A DNA stretch of 64,000 bases, taken from Microstegium vimineum. Lineage: Eukaryota; Streptophyta; Magnoliopsida; Poales; Poaceae. The notes under the pieces are model-generated. The model worked only from the letters and a program-made list of their open reading frames with translations. It was not told the DNA's origin and ran no database searches. Positions 11,672 through 22,416 of this stretch are shown in pieces; the stretch's first letter is position 1; each line of letters starts with the position of its first letter. The stretch lies in assembly GCA_022036555.1 (NCBI GenBank), contig CM039129.1, forward strand, positions 20,694,003 to 20,758,002, read 5' to 3'. A program made the translations under genes and the position numbers.

Positions 11672-11969
11672 GTGTGATTCGTTCCCTTCCCAGTTCAGCC
11701 TGGCTTGCATCATCCTAGCCAGGCCATACTCGGACAGTCTCAATGCATGCAACATCATATTGTTTGGTTACCCACATCAGTACAACCTGGTCACACAGAG
11801 ATAGTGTTTGGTTGATAACATGCATCAACATCTTTGCATAAGCACATGCAGTCTCCTTTGTTTGGTTTGCTGCATGCTCAAGGTTTCAGTTACCTCCTGT
11901 TTTGGATGCTGAGAATACCCCTTACATCATTCTTACAGGCAACATGGACCCATAATTCTACAACAACTT

Positions 11970-12275
11970 AAAAAGTAAAAGCACAATTATTAATGCTTGG
12001 ACTAAGATAATGACATCCTTAACACCAAATGGAGACTTCTTTGCCTCCAGCACAGGTACAACAGGCTGCAACTCTTCTTCTTCAGGCCCTTCATATGCAT
12101 TTTCCACCTCTTGTTCTTTAGGGAGTCCATAAAAAGCAGCATTTGCCTCCTCCTCAGTGTTGTATTTCTTGCAGCATCCACCACTGTAGTTAACAACTTG
12201 AGCGTGGGCTAAATCCTAGCCAGAAAAGACACCAGTTTGACGTCCAACATGAACCACATACCAAACCATGGCTTC
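11970..12275 (-). pseudogene. Viroplasmin / RNase H N-terminal-like domain fragment
   Basis: Reading leftward from about 12,263, a frame gives WYVVHVGRQTGVFSG, an in-frame TAG, then AQVVNYSGGCCKKYNTEEEA. This pattern (Trp/Val-rich strand, G-x-Y/F-x-x-W-like turn, closing T-x-E-E-A-x-x-A-F) is that of the nucleic-acid-binding domain shared by eukaryotic RNase H1 N-termini and the Cauli_VI family. An acidic tail (EGPEEEELQPV) follows. It sits downstream of Harbinger ORF1 in the same orientation, so it may be transposon cargo. The stop codon makes it a pseudogene. Confidence 0.5.
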
Positions 12276-12664
12276 TTGACAAGAGTCATTAGTTTGTTGT
12301 GCAACCATCAGTATGGTCAAAGAATATAATATTAGTACAACTAAAATATTAAACATAACATGCAACAAACAGACAGTAGCAATAAAACATGGATATTAAA
12401 GAGATGGAAGTCCTCACAACAATACAGGGAGTAACATTAAAGAGATTGGTCCATGAAACCATCAATTGAGTCTCTGATGGTTAGGTCTAGGAGGGGCAAA
12501 CAACCAGTCACATGATCTAGAGGAGCCTACACTACACCTCACAGGTGAGTGTCACCTATCTATGCAGGTTAGATGGTGGCCACAATATATTACAGCAAAA
12601 GTTAGTCACTACACAAAAGACATCACTACACAAAAGCTAGATCAATGCAGCAAGGATGGCCTAA

Positions 12665-13205
12665 TCACTGTCCATTGTAGTCGTGCTTGTTGAGGAAAGT
12701 CCTCAGCCACAGCACACGGTGGTCCTCAGACATCCCCACATATGCAGTCCCCAGGGCCTTGTTGTCCAGCAAATCAGAGGAAGCAACTAGGAGAGCCTCA
12801 GAGGTGAAACCTGGCATGCACATCACTACACCATAAAGTTCAGGATGCACCTCCTCAGTTTTGGTGTCACGAATGGCAGCAGCAACATTGTTAATAGCCT
12901 CTGTCATGTGGGTCATGTTGCTAAGCAAAATGGACTGCACATCAGTAAGGGCTGCCCTCTTCCTCTTGTTACCAGCAGTGGTACTTGACTCTCCCTGAAC
13001 CTTGTTCACCTCCTCTGCAACCTTTTGTGGTGCCTCATCGTCAGGCGACTCTCCCTTCAATGAGCTATCAACAAAGTCAGAAGCACAAACTAAGGGCTCA
13101 CTAGAGGCCATTGCATACTTCCCTGTGGCCATGCCACTACCAAAGATTGTCATCATCTGCTCATAATTCTCAATTCATTTGTTGAGGAAGTCTGCATCTT
13201 TAGGG
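12665..13205 (-). pseudogene. Harbinger ORF1 (Myb/SANT-like protein), C-terminal part
   Basis: ORF1 partners of plant Harbinger transposases carry a Myb/SANT-like DNA-binding domain and a conserved C-terminus. The frame 12,665-13,156 ends in a block reading VHPELYGVVMCMPGF...LLDNKALGTAYV...HRVLWLRTFLNKH, which is that C-terminus. Upstream the same frame gives KDADFLNK, a TGA where tryptophan is usual, then IENYEQMMTIFG. It is therefore disabled, and the SANT part itself is not intact here. Confidence 0.7.
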
Positions 13206-13783
13206 TGTGCCTAACACAAAACTAAATTAGAACATTTAACTCATATATGAAATGCATTGCATTGTATACAATCATTAGGTTCACACACACCTAGACATGG
13301 CCATTGTAATGCTCCTGCTCAGGGACTATCATGGAGTTTTCCTCATCCCAGTGAGCTCCACTTAGTTTTCCTCATCTCAGTTTTTTATTTGTTAGAAAAT
13401 AAAAGGTTGCTAAATGGCACATCTCAATTTAAAATCAATCAGTGAAGGATGCAGCAAGTAAGAAATCATGTAGAGAAATATGAATCATCATTGCATTAGC
13501 CATGTGCCTCAGTTAGACAATATAAAACATGTAGTAAAATTTGAATCATCATTGTACTTGCCAGATGCCTCAACTTAAATCAGTGACTATAAAGATGAAG
13601 AAGTAGTCACCATTACAATCATCATTGCATATTGCACTTCACACAAATGATAACAAATAAAAATGGACATATGCACATATGCCTCAGTTCATTACTATAG
13701 TCACATACTCACTGCATGACTACAAGCAAAGATAAAATGGACATACAGTCTTACACAACAGAACCAACCCACTGAATAAATTC
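13206..13783. other. Harbinger spacer, no gene seen
   Basis: This AT-rich sequence lies between ORF1 and the transposase. It shows short repeated phrases (AATCATCATTGCA-like at about 13,480, 13,540 and 13,620) but no credible coding frame. Confidence 0.5.
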
Positions 13784-14230
13784 CTACACATGGGAATTAC
13801 CCCTGTTGCTCCACATTTCCTGAGTTATTTCACCCCTTTTATTAGCCCAAGCTGAATTATCAGACCCATGAACAATATGGTCATCTGGTGGGTTGTTGTT
13901 AGGCTCCAAGGTTGACTCAGGAGGGAAGCATTCACCTAAACCATGGTCAATTATCCAATTATGAAGGATGCAACATGCAAGTACTAGCTTAACCTGGGTC
14001 TTGTAAGGATGAAAAGGTTTATTATCAAGAATGTGAAAGCGACTCTTCAGAGCCCCAAATGCCCTCTCCACTGTGACACGCAAACTAGAGTGCCTCAAGT
14101 TGAATAGCTCTCTGTGGTTTGTAGGATAGTTCCTCCCACTATATTCATTGAGATGGTACCTAGTACCACGGTAAGGAGGAAGGAATCTAGGCCGACAGGC
14201 ATATCCTGTGTCAACTAAGTAGAATTTCCC
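13784..14230 (-). pseudogene. PIF/Harbinger DDE transposase, C-terminal exon
   Basis: The reading frame runs from about 14,226 (GKFYLVDTGYACRPRF) through YRGTRYHLNEY and RHSSLRVTVERAFGALKSRF to LACCILHNWIIDHG, ending at 13,784. The D of VDTGYA and the E of VERAFG match the second and third acidic residues of the DDE_Tnp_4 catalytic triad. The exon carrying the first D is missing: an intron-like stretch leads directly to the inserted LTR at 14,322. The gene therefore cannot make a full transposase. Confidence 0.8.
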
Positions 14231-14321
14231 TAAAACAATGATGCATATACATCAGTCCTACTGCATATCTTGTGACATTATGTAAAGTCATCATGTTTTA
14301 TTGAAATTACCTTATGGTACC

Positions 14322-14820
14322 TGTCGACGAAATACGTGTCGCAGTCTACCTAGGGGGTACCCCACAGTAGTAGATTGTAGGTGGAGGTGTGGCGACGGCG
14401 ACCAGGCGTAACACAGAGAGCGTAGACACGGCGATTTAGACAGGTTCGGGCTGGCGAATCACCGTAATACCCTATGTCCTATGTTCTGATGGCAGGATTG
14501 ATGTGTATATTAGGTTACAAGACCCGTAGATGCGATCTAGAGGATTGTGGAGGGATTGTTTTGGAGGGGGTCCTTGCTTGCCTTATATAGCCAGGGAGCA
14601 GGGTTACAGTTTCCATATCCTAGCAGATTACGATCGGTCCCTTTAGGTAAGAGATCCGAGTCTATCTCCTAGGATCCTTCTTGGAGAGCAAGGCTTCTTA
14701 AGAGTCCTTGGCGAGCACGACGGGTTGGCCGCGTGCCGCAAGGCCTCGTGGGCTGGACCGTCTCCTGGTCGGCAGGCCCAAAAGGTCCCTGGGGATATGC
14801 CGAGGTATATATCCCCAACA
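14322..14820 (-). repeat. 3' LTR of the Tat-like element
   Basis: On the plus strand it starts TGTCGACGAAATACG and ends TATATATCCCCAACA. In the element's own orientation it begins TGTTGGGGATA just after a purine-rich tract (CTCGGGGACT, plus 14,821-14,831), exactly the polypurine-tract/LTR border expected. Length is about 499 bp. It interrupts the Harbinger transposase. The flanking five bases on the left are GTACC; the partner copy was not found. Confidence 0.7.
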
Positions 14821-16076
14821 AGTCCCCGAGCACATTGTGTCCTTATGGCGAGTCGGCAGCATGGTCCTCGAAGAAGTCCATTTTTTCGCTCTTTGCGTGA
14901 GGTCGTCGTTGCGGGGCCCCTACTAGGTCAGCTGGTCGGGGCGATGGTCGGAGAAGCCTAGCTGGTCGGGAACGTCGTGGCTTGATGCGCGAGCAGATCA
15001 CCTTCGTTGGATGATGCGGCTACTTGTCAGGAGGATGTGACATGCTGAAGAAGAAAAACTTTTTGAACGGTCTGTTCCCTGGTGAAGTGTACCCACTTAA
15101 GCTCCGCAAAAAGGAACACAGGAAACAACAGAGGTTTGTCGAGAAAAAATAAGTACATTCACCACGAGGTGAAGTGTACCCACTTAGTCCCCGAGCTTGG
15201 TAGCAGGTGAAGTATGCACGTGGTGCCAAGCTTTATAATAATGCAGGATGTATTTGTAAGTATAGGTAATGAGGGAGGCACAATTTTGTTTGCAAAAAAT
15301 GACTGCGAATACCCACAGTCCCCGAGCCTGATATAAGGATCTGATGGGTTCTTATATTAGGATTTACATAAAAATTGCTGAAAAAATGAATTTAGTAAAG
15401 ACGACTGCGAATACCCATAGTCCCCAAGCCTGAGGCGAGGAGGTGGAATGTTCTTGCGTCGAGGTCGTATTCGCAGTCCCCGGGTTGCAGTCCCCGGGTG
15501 TTATGTTGTCTGGTGACGTCGCTGCTTCGTGTGTGAGGGCGATCCTTGAGCCTTGCTTGGCGTGTTTCTGGACGGAGTCCCCGAGCCTGGTTGAGTCTGC
15601 GAACAGGTGGCTCAGTCATCGTTTCTTGTCAGCGAGTCCTCGAGAATTGCTGACCTGTGTGTTTGCAACTGTGCTACTGTTCCTGTTAGAAAGGAATCAT
15701 AACAAAATCGTGTGCCCAGTCCCCGGGACTATGATGTTAGTGAGGTTTTAGGAAATCTTTTTCCGTAATTTGCGGGTATGGACGCCGGAAGTAAATACGA
15801 AATAAAGGACCAAGAAAGAAAGTTTAGTGGGCCGAATGACCGCACAGTTAACGGCCCAGGTTACAGCGCAAAGGAGGGGTCGTCGTGGCGGCTTTGTATT
15901 TGGTCGTTACGGTTTCCCAAAAACCCTGGGATTCCGAGGGACGCGTCGCTTATTATAAAGGGCGTCTTTAGCGGCGGCGGTGGTTTCCACATTCGCACCA
16001 AAAATCTTGGCCATCTGTTTTCTTTCCGCCCTCATTTTTAACAGTAAACCCTAGCCCCTTCCGCCGTGATTCCTCA
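14821..16076 (-). other. Tat 3' region with repeated polypurine-like motif
   Basis: There is no credible coding frame. The motif AGTCCCCGAG or a close variant (CTCGGGGACT on the element strand) recurs at about 14,821, 15,188, 15,317, 15,417, 15,475, 15,489, 15,576, 15,632 and 15,717. The first abuts the LTR and is the likely functional tract. Confidence 0.6.
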
Positions 16077-19000
16077 ATGGCGCCCAGGAAGAAAATGAAA
16101 GCGCGCTCGTCGGTGAAGAAGGCGGGGAAGTCTGTTGAGCGATTGGAGGATGTGCTTCCGGAATGGACTCGGGGTTGGGCCAGGTGTACCCTTAGGTTGG
16201 AGGATATCCAATCTCTTGTAACCGCCGGTGTTCTCCAGGATCGGTCCCTTGTTGAATGGAGGCCGACGACCAGGGAGGAGTTTCCGATGCCTAATACCGG
16301 TGAGCTTGTCGTTTTTGAACCCTTCTTCTGGCGTGGATTCGGGGTCCCTGTTCACCCCTTTCTTCGTGGTCTCTTGGATTTCTACGAGATTTCGCTATGT
16401 AATCTGCATCCCAACTCTGTGCTGCACATCGCGGTATTTGTGCATTTCTGCGAGGCATTTCTGGGGATTGAGCCCCATTTCGAGTTGTTTCGCTATTTCT
16501 TTCGCCTCAAGCAGAATGGGACTGTCGCGTCTCGAGTTGCTAGCTCAGTGTATCTTCAACTCCGGGAGGGCATGGTGGATACATATCTTGTCACTCCCCT
16601 GCCTTCCAAGGTGGCGGAGTATAGATCCCGTTGGTTCTATGTCCCCCAGGAGGAGCCGTATGCGCGCGGCGACCCCTCGACTGTTCCCGGGTCGCAGCCC
16701 AGCTGACCGGCCACCCCTCCGTTGGAGGCGATGGGGAAGGTGAAAGAGCTGCTTGAGCTAATGGATTGATCGTCTCTTGATGGAGTTGCAGTCGACTGGA
16801 ACTTTATTACAAGCCGCTGTCAGCCTTGCAAGAACATGACTCACCCTGCGTTTGCTTATTCTGGTCAGTATGACCCTACTCGTGAGTCCTCCAAGATCCT
16901 TGCGGCGGAAGAAGCATGTGGTCGGATTTCTTCGATTTTTGACCTTGGGCTACCATACCTGAAGAATCCGAGGGAACCGTTCCGCTTCGGGGTGCCGGTT
17001 CCTGCGGTGCCTGTTTTTCTTGTCGTCAGCTGTCTTGTTTTCTTGTTCCTGTTCTGATGAAGCTTTTGTAGTTGCATTGGCAGGATCGTGTCGTATATTT
17101 TTCGGGGGTCCCATCGAAGGATTGGCCCGTGGGTGTCGACCCCGCGTCGAGACGAGCGACCAGGTCGCGAAAGGTGGATGGTCGCGATTCTTCTTGGCAA
17201 AGGGAGGTTTGTGAGCCTCGTGTTGGGAGGCGTCGGGTGCGTGACAACCCCTTGGGAAAGCGCCCGGCTGCCTCGCCTCGGAAGAAGTTGAAGCCGTCAA
17301 TTAGTACGGGTGGCAAGTTTACTATCAGGGAAGGCACTCTGCATCCGCAATCCTCTATCTCCGGGTGTGCCGACGAAGGGTCGGATGATGAGGATGATGT
17401 GTCAGCAGTGGGCTTTGGCGGTGGTGAGGGTTCAGGGTCGGGTGCTGAGATGTCCCGGCCTAAGGCGTCGGTTGCCTGTTTGCCCACCTCAACAGGTGTT
17501 GGAGGTGATGTTTCGGGTGTTGTTCTGACGTCGGGGCTTATGCCGATGGTTGTATCTAGAGAATCTGTCAAGGTGCCCCGTCGGTTTACGAAGGCGCATC
17601 GGAGATTAGGATTGTGAGTGTTTTGTCTCTGTTTTGCTTGGGTTGTTGTAGATTTCATCTGCTTACTTATGGTGCACCTCTTGACAGGGCGCCGGTCGTC
17701 TAAGATTCAGCCGGGTCCGATGTTGAGACACTAGGTGCGTCCGATTGCTTGCGTGACGTCCATCTTCCGGGTTTTGCTGATGCTTCGGTGGCTGCTGATC
17801 CTTCGGAGCATCGGTGTGATCCTGACGCTGTCAATGCCCCTGTTGGTGATTCATCTGGTTGTTGTCTCCCTTTTGTGGAGGGCCCCCATGTAGTCGCTCC
17901 GGAGGTTAGCCCCTCTATGGTGTTGATGTCAAGATCGGTGAAGCGAAAGAGGGCTTCTGTTTCATCGGGGGAGCCTGATCTGGTGGAGGAGATTCCGCGT
18001 TCATCTGGTGACTCGTCTCCAAGGCCGTTTCGGACCTTCCGTCGTGACGGTGAAGAGTTCATTGTTGTTGAGGATGGCGAGGCTGAGGCGGAAGTGGCAT
18101 ACCTCCTTAATGACGCGAACAATCTGCTTGGGCGAGTGAAGGTGACTACTGTGTCTCTTGATCCTACCTTTGCTGTTGTATCTTCTTTTGTTATACCTGG
18201 GTTGTCTGGTCGCAGGTGCTCTTTAGGACTGAGAAGGAGCGGAAAATAATGTCCGACCAGCTTGCGAAGTTGGCCGGCGAGAATGAGCGCCTACGCGGTG
18301 AAGTTGCTCGTGTTGAGAGTCAGTTTGTAGGGCTGGAGGAGAGTCTGGATACGGCGCACCGACATTTGCAAGTCTTGGAGGGTGAAGTTCGGGAGCGTGA
18401 TTGTGAAAATAGGGAGCTTTGGTCTCTTGTTGGGAGGGTCGAGGAGCTTTCCATCCGTAAGTCTTTGACGTTCTTGGGGCTTGATTATCCGCCTTGTGGT
18501 CATGTTTTAACCTGTTCTCTTTCAGAGTTGGTCGGTGCTTGTGAAGCGAAACGTCTTGCCGAGGAGAGGGCTGCTGCTGCTGAGCGGGAGGTCTACAAGA
18601 TGAAGGCAATGCATGAAGGTATTGATTTCCTGCTTTTCCGTTTGGCTTGTGTGGACGCCTTATCTGGTGTTCGCTTTTTCCCAGCTTATCGGGAGCGCGT
18701 GCAACTTCAATTTGCAGACCTGTAGGCAAGAACGAATGTTTATTATGATGGTTTCTGGTCGCTGGCGCGGGAGATCTCTCCTGTGGTAGAGTGTGTTGAC
18801 GGCCGAGTGTTGATCCCCGAGCGCGCTGAGCGGGCTTTTGTCGATGGCGTGGTGACGAAGGCGTGCGACCTGTGGGCTCGAATCCAGTCCTTCACGACTT
18901 TGGCGGCGCGGAGTGTGGCCGCTCATGGCCTTGCTATGCTGCAATCTCACTATCCGAAAGATAAGATCGATCAGTGGCAACCGGTTTTGTCTCAGACGTC

Positions 19001-19093
19001 TGATGAGGCTGCAGATCGTCTAGAGGCTGACGCTGATCTTGTGGCGGAGGTTGTTGTTAAGGACGTTGAGTTGTTTGCTGCTGAGAAGCAGTG
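16077..19093 (+). pseudogene. Antisense extra ORF of Tat-like element (gypsy-type, PF04195-like)
   Basis: It begins with ATG at 16,077 (MAPRKKMKARSSVKKAGKSV). The open frame to 16,706 contains the block VVFEPFFWRGFGVPVHPFLRGLLDFYEI...VLHIAVFVHFCEAFLGIEPHF, characteristic of the 'putative gypsy type transposon' family. Further blocks follow in other frames: 16,836-17,050, 17,072-17,617 (basic, then acidic low complexity), 17,749-18,240, a heptad-rich coiled coil at 18,216-18,480 (LAKLAGENERLRGEVARVES) and a helical C-terminus to 19,093. Acceptor-like TTGGCAG at 17,083 and other GT/AG sites suggest the frame changes are introns rather than decay, but a TAG at about 18,723 needs one too. The function of this protein family is unknown. 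Confidence 0.6.
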
Positions 19094-19917
19094 ATGTTGT
19101 ATCCTATATACAAGAGGTCGGACTTGTAAGTGAATACTACAAAGCTGCATATATCCGGGCGGTGAGCTTTTGGTTCGCTTGTATGTCCTGTAGTGCCCGC
19201 TAAGTCGTGAGCCGTAGCGATGAATCGTTCGGCCCTGGGTTCCATATGGCCCATATTGTAGGGCATGGAGCCTCCATACGTGTAGGTACCATAAGGATTA
19301 TTAGGGGGGTAGGCTGCTGACAACCCGCGGCGTAGAGGGCGAACAACTCATGCACGCTTAGGGAGATGCCCGGGTCAGAACCCTTTTCCGAGAGGCTCGA
19401 TCGTGGTGTGACTGAGGTCTGTGGAGTCTGTTCCTGTAGACGTTGGGCGATAAGCCATGCTGCTTGTAGAGTCGTCGACTGTATCGCGGTCGTATACAGA
19501 TTCTGGCACATAACCTCATGACTTTCAACGCAGACGACGTTTCTCGTTTAATGGGGAGACGTCGTTTGTGAGGCTTATCGGTATGATCACAACGTATGGG
19601 GTAGCTACTTCCATGCGTTGTGAAAGCCAGTAAGCTAGATTCGAAAGCTCCCGGTTATGGCTAGGTTGTTTGGAGATAACGTCGTATTGCGTTTGAGCGA
19701 GGTCGTCGAACACTATGGGAGTGTTTTGGAGAGGTCGTCGATGTCGTATGTTCTAATTCATGGGTGTTGGACGCCATGTGCGTTATGTGGGGATTTTGGG
19801 AGGTTCGCGAGAAAACGAGGCTCTTTTATTTATTTATCGAAAAAGACATGGTATATGGTTGGTTTTTACTTCTAGAGCCCCTGAGGGCTGATAGCTTCTA
19901 CATGTAGTTGCGGAGGG
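19094..19917. other. Unassigned Tat-element sequence
   Basis: Between the antisense ORF and the solo LTR I recognise no domain. Minus-strand frames such as 19,057-19,323 (tyrosine/glycine-rich, SAAYPPNNPYGTYTYGG) and 19,525-19,713 look protein-like but match no family I know. RT, RNase H and integrase would be expected here and are absent. Confidence 0.4.
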
Positions 19918-19922
19918 GGTCT
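19918..19922. repeat. Target site duplication, left (GGTCT)
   Basis: The five bases GGTCT directly before the LTR start at 19,923 are repeated exactly at 21,602-21,606. Confidence 0.8.
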
Positions 19923-21601
19923 TGAAGAATTATGGACCCTTGTGTTTAGGCGATTAACGACAATACTAGATCACTATGACTAACGTGTGTTTTGCAGAGG
20001 CAAAGTTGTTTATGTTAGGTCATTAGTGATGCATTTTGAATGGGCTTAATGGATATTCAGGCCCCCAAGATGGAAATCGTTTCGGTTGCAAAGGATGAAG
20101 ATACACGTCGAAGACTAGGCTAGTTCTCAGTGCCATAAGGTTGAGAAGGGCACTAAGTATAGCTAGGGCTTTTGTTTTTCTCTTTACCGTACTATAAAGG
20201 GGGGTATGAGATTAGTAGCTTGACCTAGGAGAGTTTAGGAAAGTGGGTATATGCACACTTGTCACAACTAGTCCTAGAGACCTTGCTTTCAGCCCTTGGT
20301 AAACCCTAGAAATGGTAGGAGCAAAATCCCTTGAGAAACCTCAGCAAAAACAATTGATATAGAGGGAGAAAGAGGCTCCGGACCACTCTGCTAAGTGGGC
20401 GTCGGACCAAGGAGAGTGGTCCGACGGTCCCTGACTTAGGCAAAATTCCAGCTCGAGGAGCTCCGGACCACCTGTCTGGAAAGCGTCGGACCATTGGAGA
20501 GTAGTCCGGTGGCTTGGTTCAGAGACAGAGAAGGCTCCGGACTAGTCCGACGGTTAGTCCAATGGCTAGTCCGACGCCTCAAGACAGGAGGTTGAGTTCA
20601 TGCAGAGAGCCCCTTGGCTCCGGACTAGAGCGTCGGACCAGGGCACCGGACCAAGGAGAGTGGTCCGGTGGTTCGTAAAAGAGAGGAAGGTTTTCACTCA
20701 GAGAGCACCGAGGCTCCGGACCAGTGCGTCGGACCAAGCAGAGTTATCCGACGGTGCCTGAGTTTGAATCCAGAGTGAGCTCCGGACCAGTGTGCATGGT
20801 CCGGTGGTATGAGCTCCGGACTAGTCCGGTGGCTTCGCAGAGAGAAGAAAAAGTAAAAAACGGCTAGTTTTGGAGGTGGGGGACTATTTATAGTTGCCCC
20901 CTTCGTCCTTAGAGTAACTCTTGGCCATTGTTTCAGCTGGTGACACCTTGAGAAATCTTTTGGAGAGTCAAGAGGCTACTGAGGGAGAGATTAGAGAGAG
21001 TTCATCTTGTTCTTCCCTCCTAGAGTGATTAGGAGTGACTTGTGTGCATCCATCCACCTTCCTAGCCTTGAGTGGGTCAAGTGAAGGTCTTGTGCTTGTT
21101 ACTCTTGGTGTTCGACAGCACCTAGACGGTTTGGTGGTGTTCGGAGGAAGTGACCGCCGGGAGATTGTTGGCGGCGCTTCTCCAAGCTCTTGTGATCGGT
21201 TGTGGGCGATTCACCGAGCCGGAGTGGCGAAGAATCAGCCCGTAGAGAGCACTCTACCCTTGCGCGGGTAGAGGGGGAGCGATACCTTGCGAGGTGCTCC
21301 AACGAGGACTAGAGGGGTGTGTTGACACCTCGATACCTCGGGAAAAAATCGCTGCGTCACTGAGAATTTCTTTTCCCTAGCTCTTTACATTTCCGCATTA
21401 CTTTCCATCTTGTTTTTACTTTATCTACTAGAATTGCTTAGGTTTCTTTTAATTCCTATGAACTGCTACCGCTTTCTAGCTAGGACACACAGATCGTAGG
21501 CACTAGGGGGTGATTGGCATTTGATAGGTTTTCATATTTGCTTTAGAAATTTAAAACAAGCCCAATTCACCCCCCCCTTCTTAGGCATCTTGATCCTTTC
21601 A
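19923..21601 (+). repeat. Sirevirus solo LTR with perfect target duplication
   Basis: It starts TGAAGAATTATGG and ends AGGCATCTTGATCCTTTCA, with the Sirevirus TTCACCCCCC block near the end and the early GACTAACGTGTGTTTTGCAG phrase typical of these LTRs. No coding region or second LTR adjoins it, so it is a solo LTR of about 1,679 bp left by LTR-LTR recombination. A TATA-like GACTATTTATAG occurs at about 20,881. Positions 20,370-20,835 hold a dense array of CTCCGGACCA / TGGTCCGGTGG repeats. Confidence 0.85.
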
Positions 21602-21606
21602 GGTCT
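21602..21606. repeat. Target site duplication, right (GGTCT)
   Basis: Exact copy of 19,918-19,922, immediately after the LTR end. Confidence 0.8.
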
Positions 21607-21802
21607 GCGTTGGTCGTCGTTAATTCTGCTCCCTTGGTTTCTTTGCGGTGGGTTTATCGTCGTTGTTGGACGTATATGTCCTGGGCGCGATTCTTTCCGA
21701 TAGCTCTGATTGTCTGCTGCTCGCACTCGTACGCAATCTTCAGGTTTGTGCGGAGGCTCAGGACGCCTTGTGGTGTTGGAATCTTCAATACCATGTAGGT
21801 GT
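21607..21802 (-). pseudogene. Tat pol linker after protease
   Basis: The minus-strand frame reads TYMVLKIPTPQGVLSLRTNLK then IAYECEQQTIRAIG, the conserved stretch following the retropepsin in Tat-type pol. It continues directly from the protease block on the far side of the TRIM (ending KLMVFPH), showing the TRIM split one coding region. Confidence 0.7.
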
Positions 21803-22089
21803 TGATGAGGACATCCTCCATTATTACCCATTGGTAAAGACGTAACAAATAATGGGCCAAGTGGCCCAGTTGTAGTCGGGCGGCGAACGTGTGAGCCTCT
21901 GAATAATCTCACCTTGCTTATCTTGGGAGGAGGAAGCCACCTTAAAAGGGAGAGCCACCCTTCCCCTATCAGACTAGTCTTTTAGGGAGATTGGCCCTTT
22001 CTCCAAGTGGGTGTGCCTAAGAACTATTGGGGTCCGGGCAACCTCAATTTATCGGGCCTCGGCCAACCCTACCTAGGCCGGATGTATCA
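21803..22089 (+). repeat. TRIM 5' LTR
   Basis: 287 bp, TG...CA, followed after two bases by the primer-binding site. Confidence 0.85.
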
Positions 22090-22129
22090 TTTGGTATCAG
22101 AGCTGGGCCCTTGTTTAAGGGGGTGAGAA

Positions 22130-22416
22130 TGATGAGGACATCCTCCATTATTACCCGTTGGCAAAGACGCAAAAAATAATGGGCCAAGTGACCCAGTTGT
22201 AGTCGGGCGACGAACGTGTGATCCTCTGAATAATCCCACCTTGCTTATCTTGGGAGGAGGAAGCCACCTTAAAAGGGAGAGCCACCCTTCCCCTATCAGA
22301 CTAGTCTTTTAGGGAGATTGGACCTTTCTCCGAGTGGGTGTGCCTAAGAACTATTGGGGTCCGGGCAACCTCAATTTATCGGGCCTCGGCCAACCCTACC
22401 TGGGCCGGATGTATCA
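22130..22416 (+). repeat. TRIM 3' LTR
   Basis: 287 bp, preceded directly by the polypurine tract; about 96% identical to the 5' LTR. Confidence 0.85.

Larger units (their letters stand above)
11672..14321 (-). mobile_element. PIF/Harbinger transposon, left part
   Basis: This region holds a DDE transposase exon, a Myb/SANT-like ORF1 and a small viroplasmin-like domain, all on the minus strand. The upstream part of the transposase is cut off by the Tat-like LTR at 14,322, so the element continued to the right and was split. A weak inverted match (TCAGCCTGGC near 11,697; GCCAGGCTGA near 25,105) hints that its other end lies beside the TEB gene. Subterminal GTTTGGTT repeats occur at 11,760-11,870. 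The termini are a tentative call. Confidence 0.6.
21803..22416 (+). mobile_element. TRIM (terminal-repeat retrotransposon in miniature)
   Basis: It has two 287-bp LTRs (TGATGAGGACATCC...GGATGTATCA) at 21,803-22,089 and 22,130-22,416, differing at about 11 positions by hand count. The whole 40-bp interior is TT, a tRNA-Met primer-binding site TGGTATCAGAGC (22,092-22,103), a short spacer, and a polypurine tract AAGGGGGTGAGAA (22,117-22,129). There is no coding capacity, so it depends on enzymes from an autonomous element. It has no 5S rRNA-like sequence, so it is not Cassandra. It lies inside the Tat protease/linker region. A clean 5-bp target duplication is not evident. Confidence 0.85.

Noticed and set aside
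11970..12275. Integrated pararetrovirus suggested by the viroplasmin-like domain
   Set aside because: No movement protein, coat protein or caulimovirid RT nearby; the domain also occurs in RNase H1 proteins and the setting is a Harbinger transposon.
10973..20835. CRISPR-like or satellite array in the GGACC-rich LTR regions
   Set aside because: Units are irregular, in both orientations, and lie within LTRs of a eukaryotic element.
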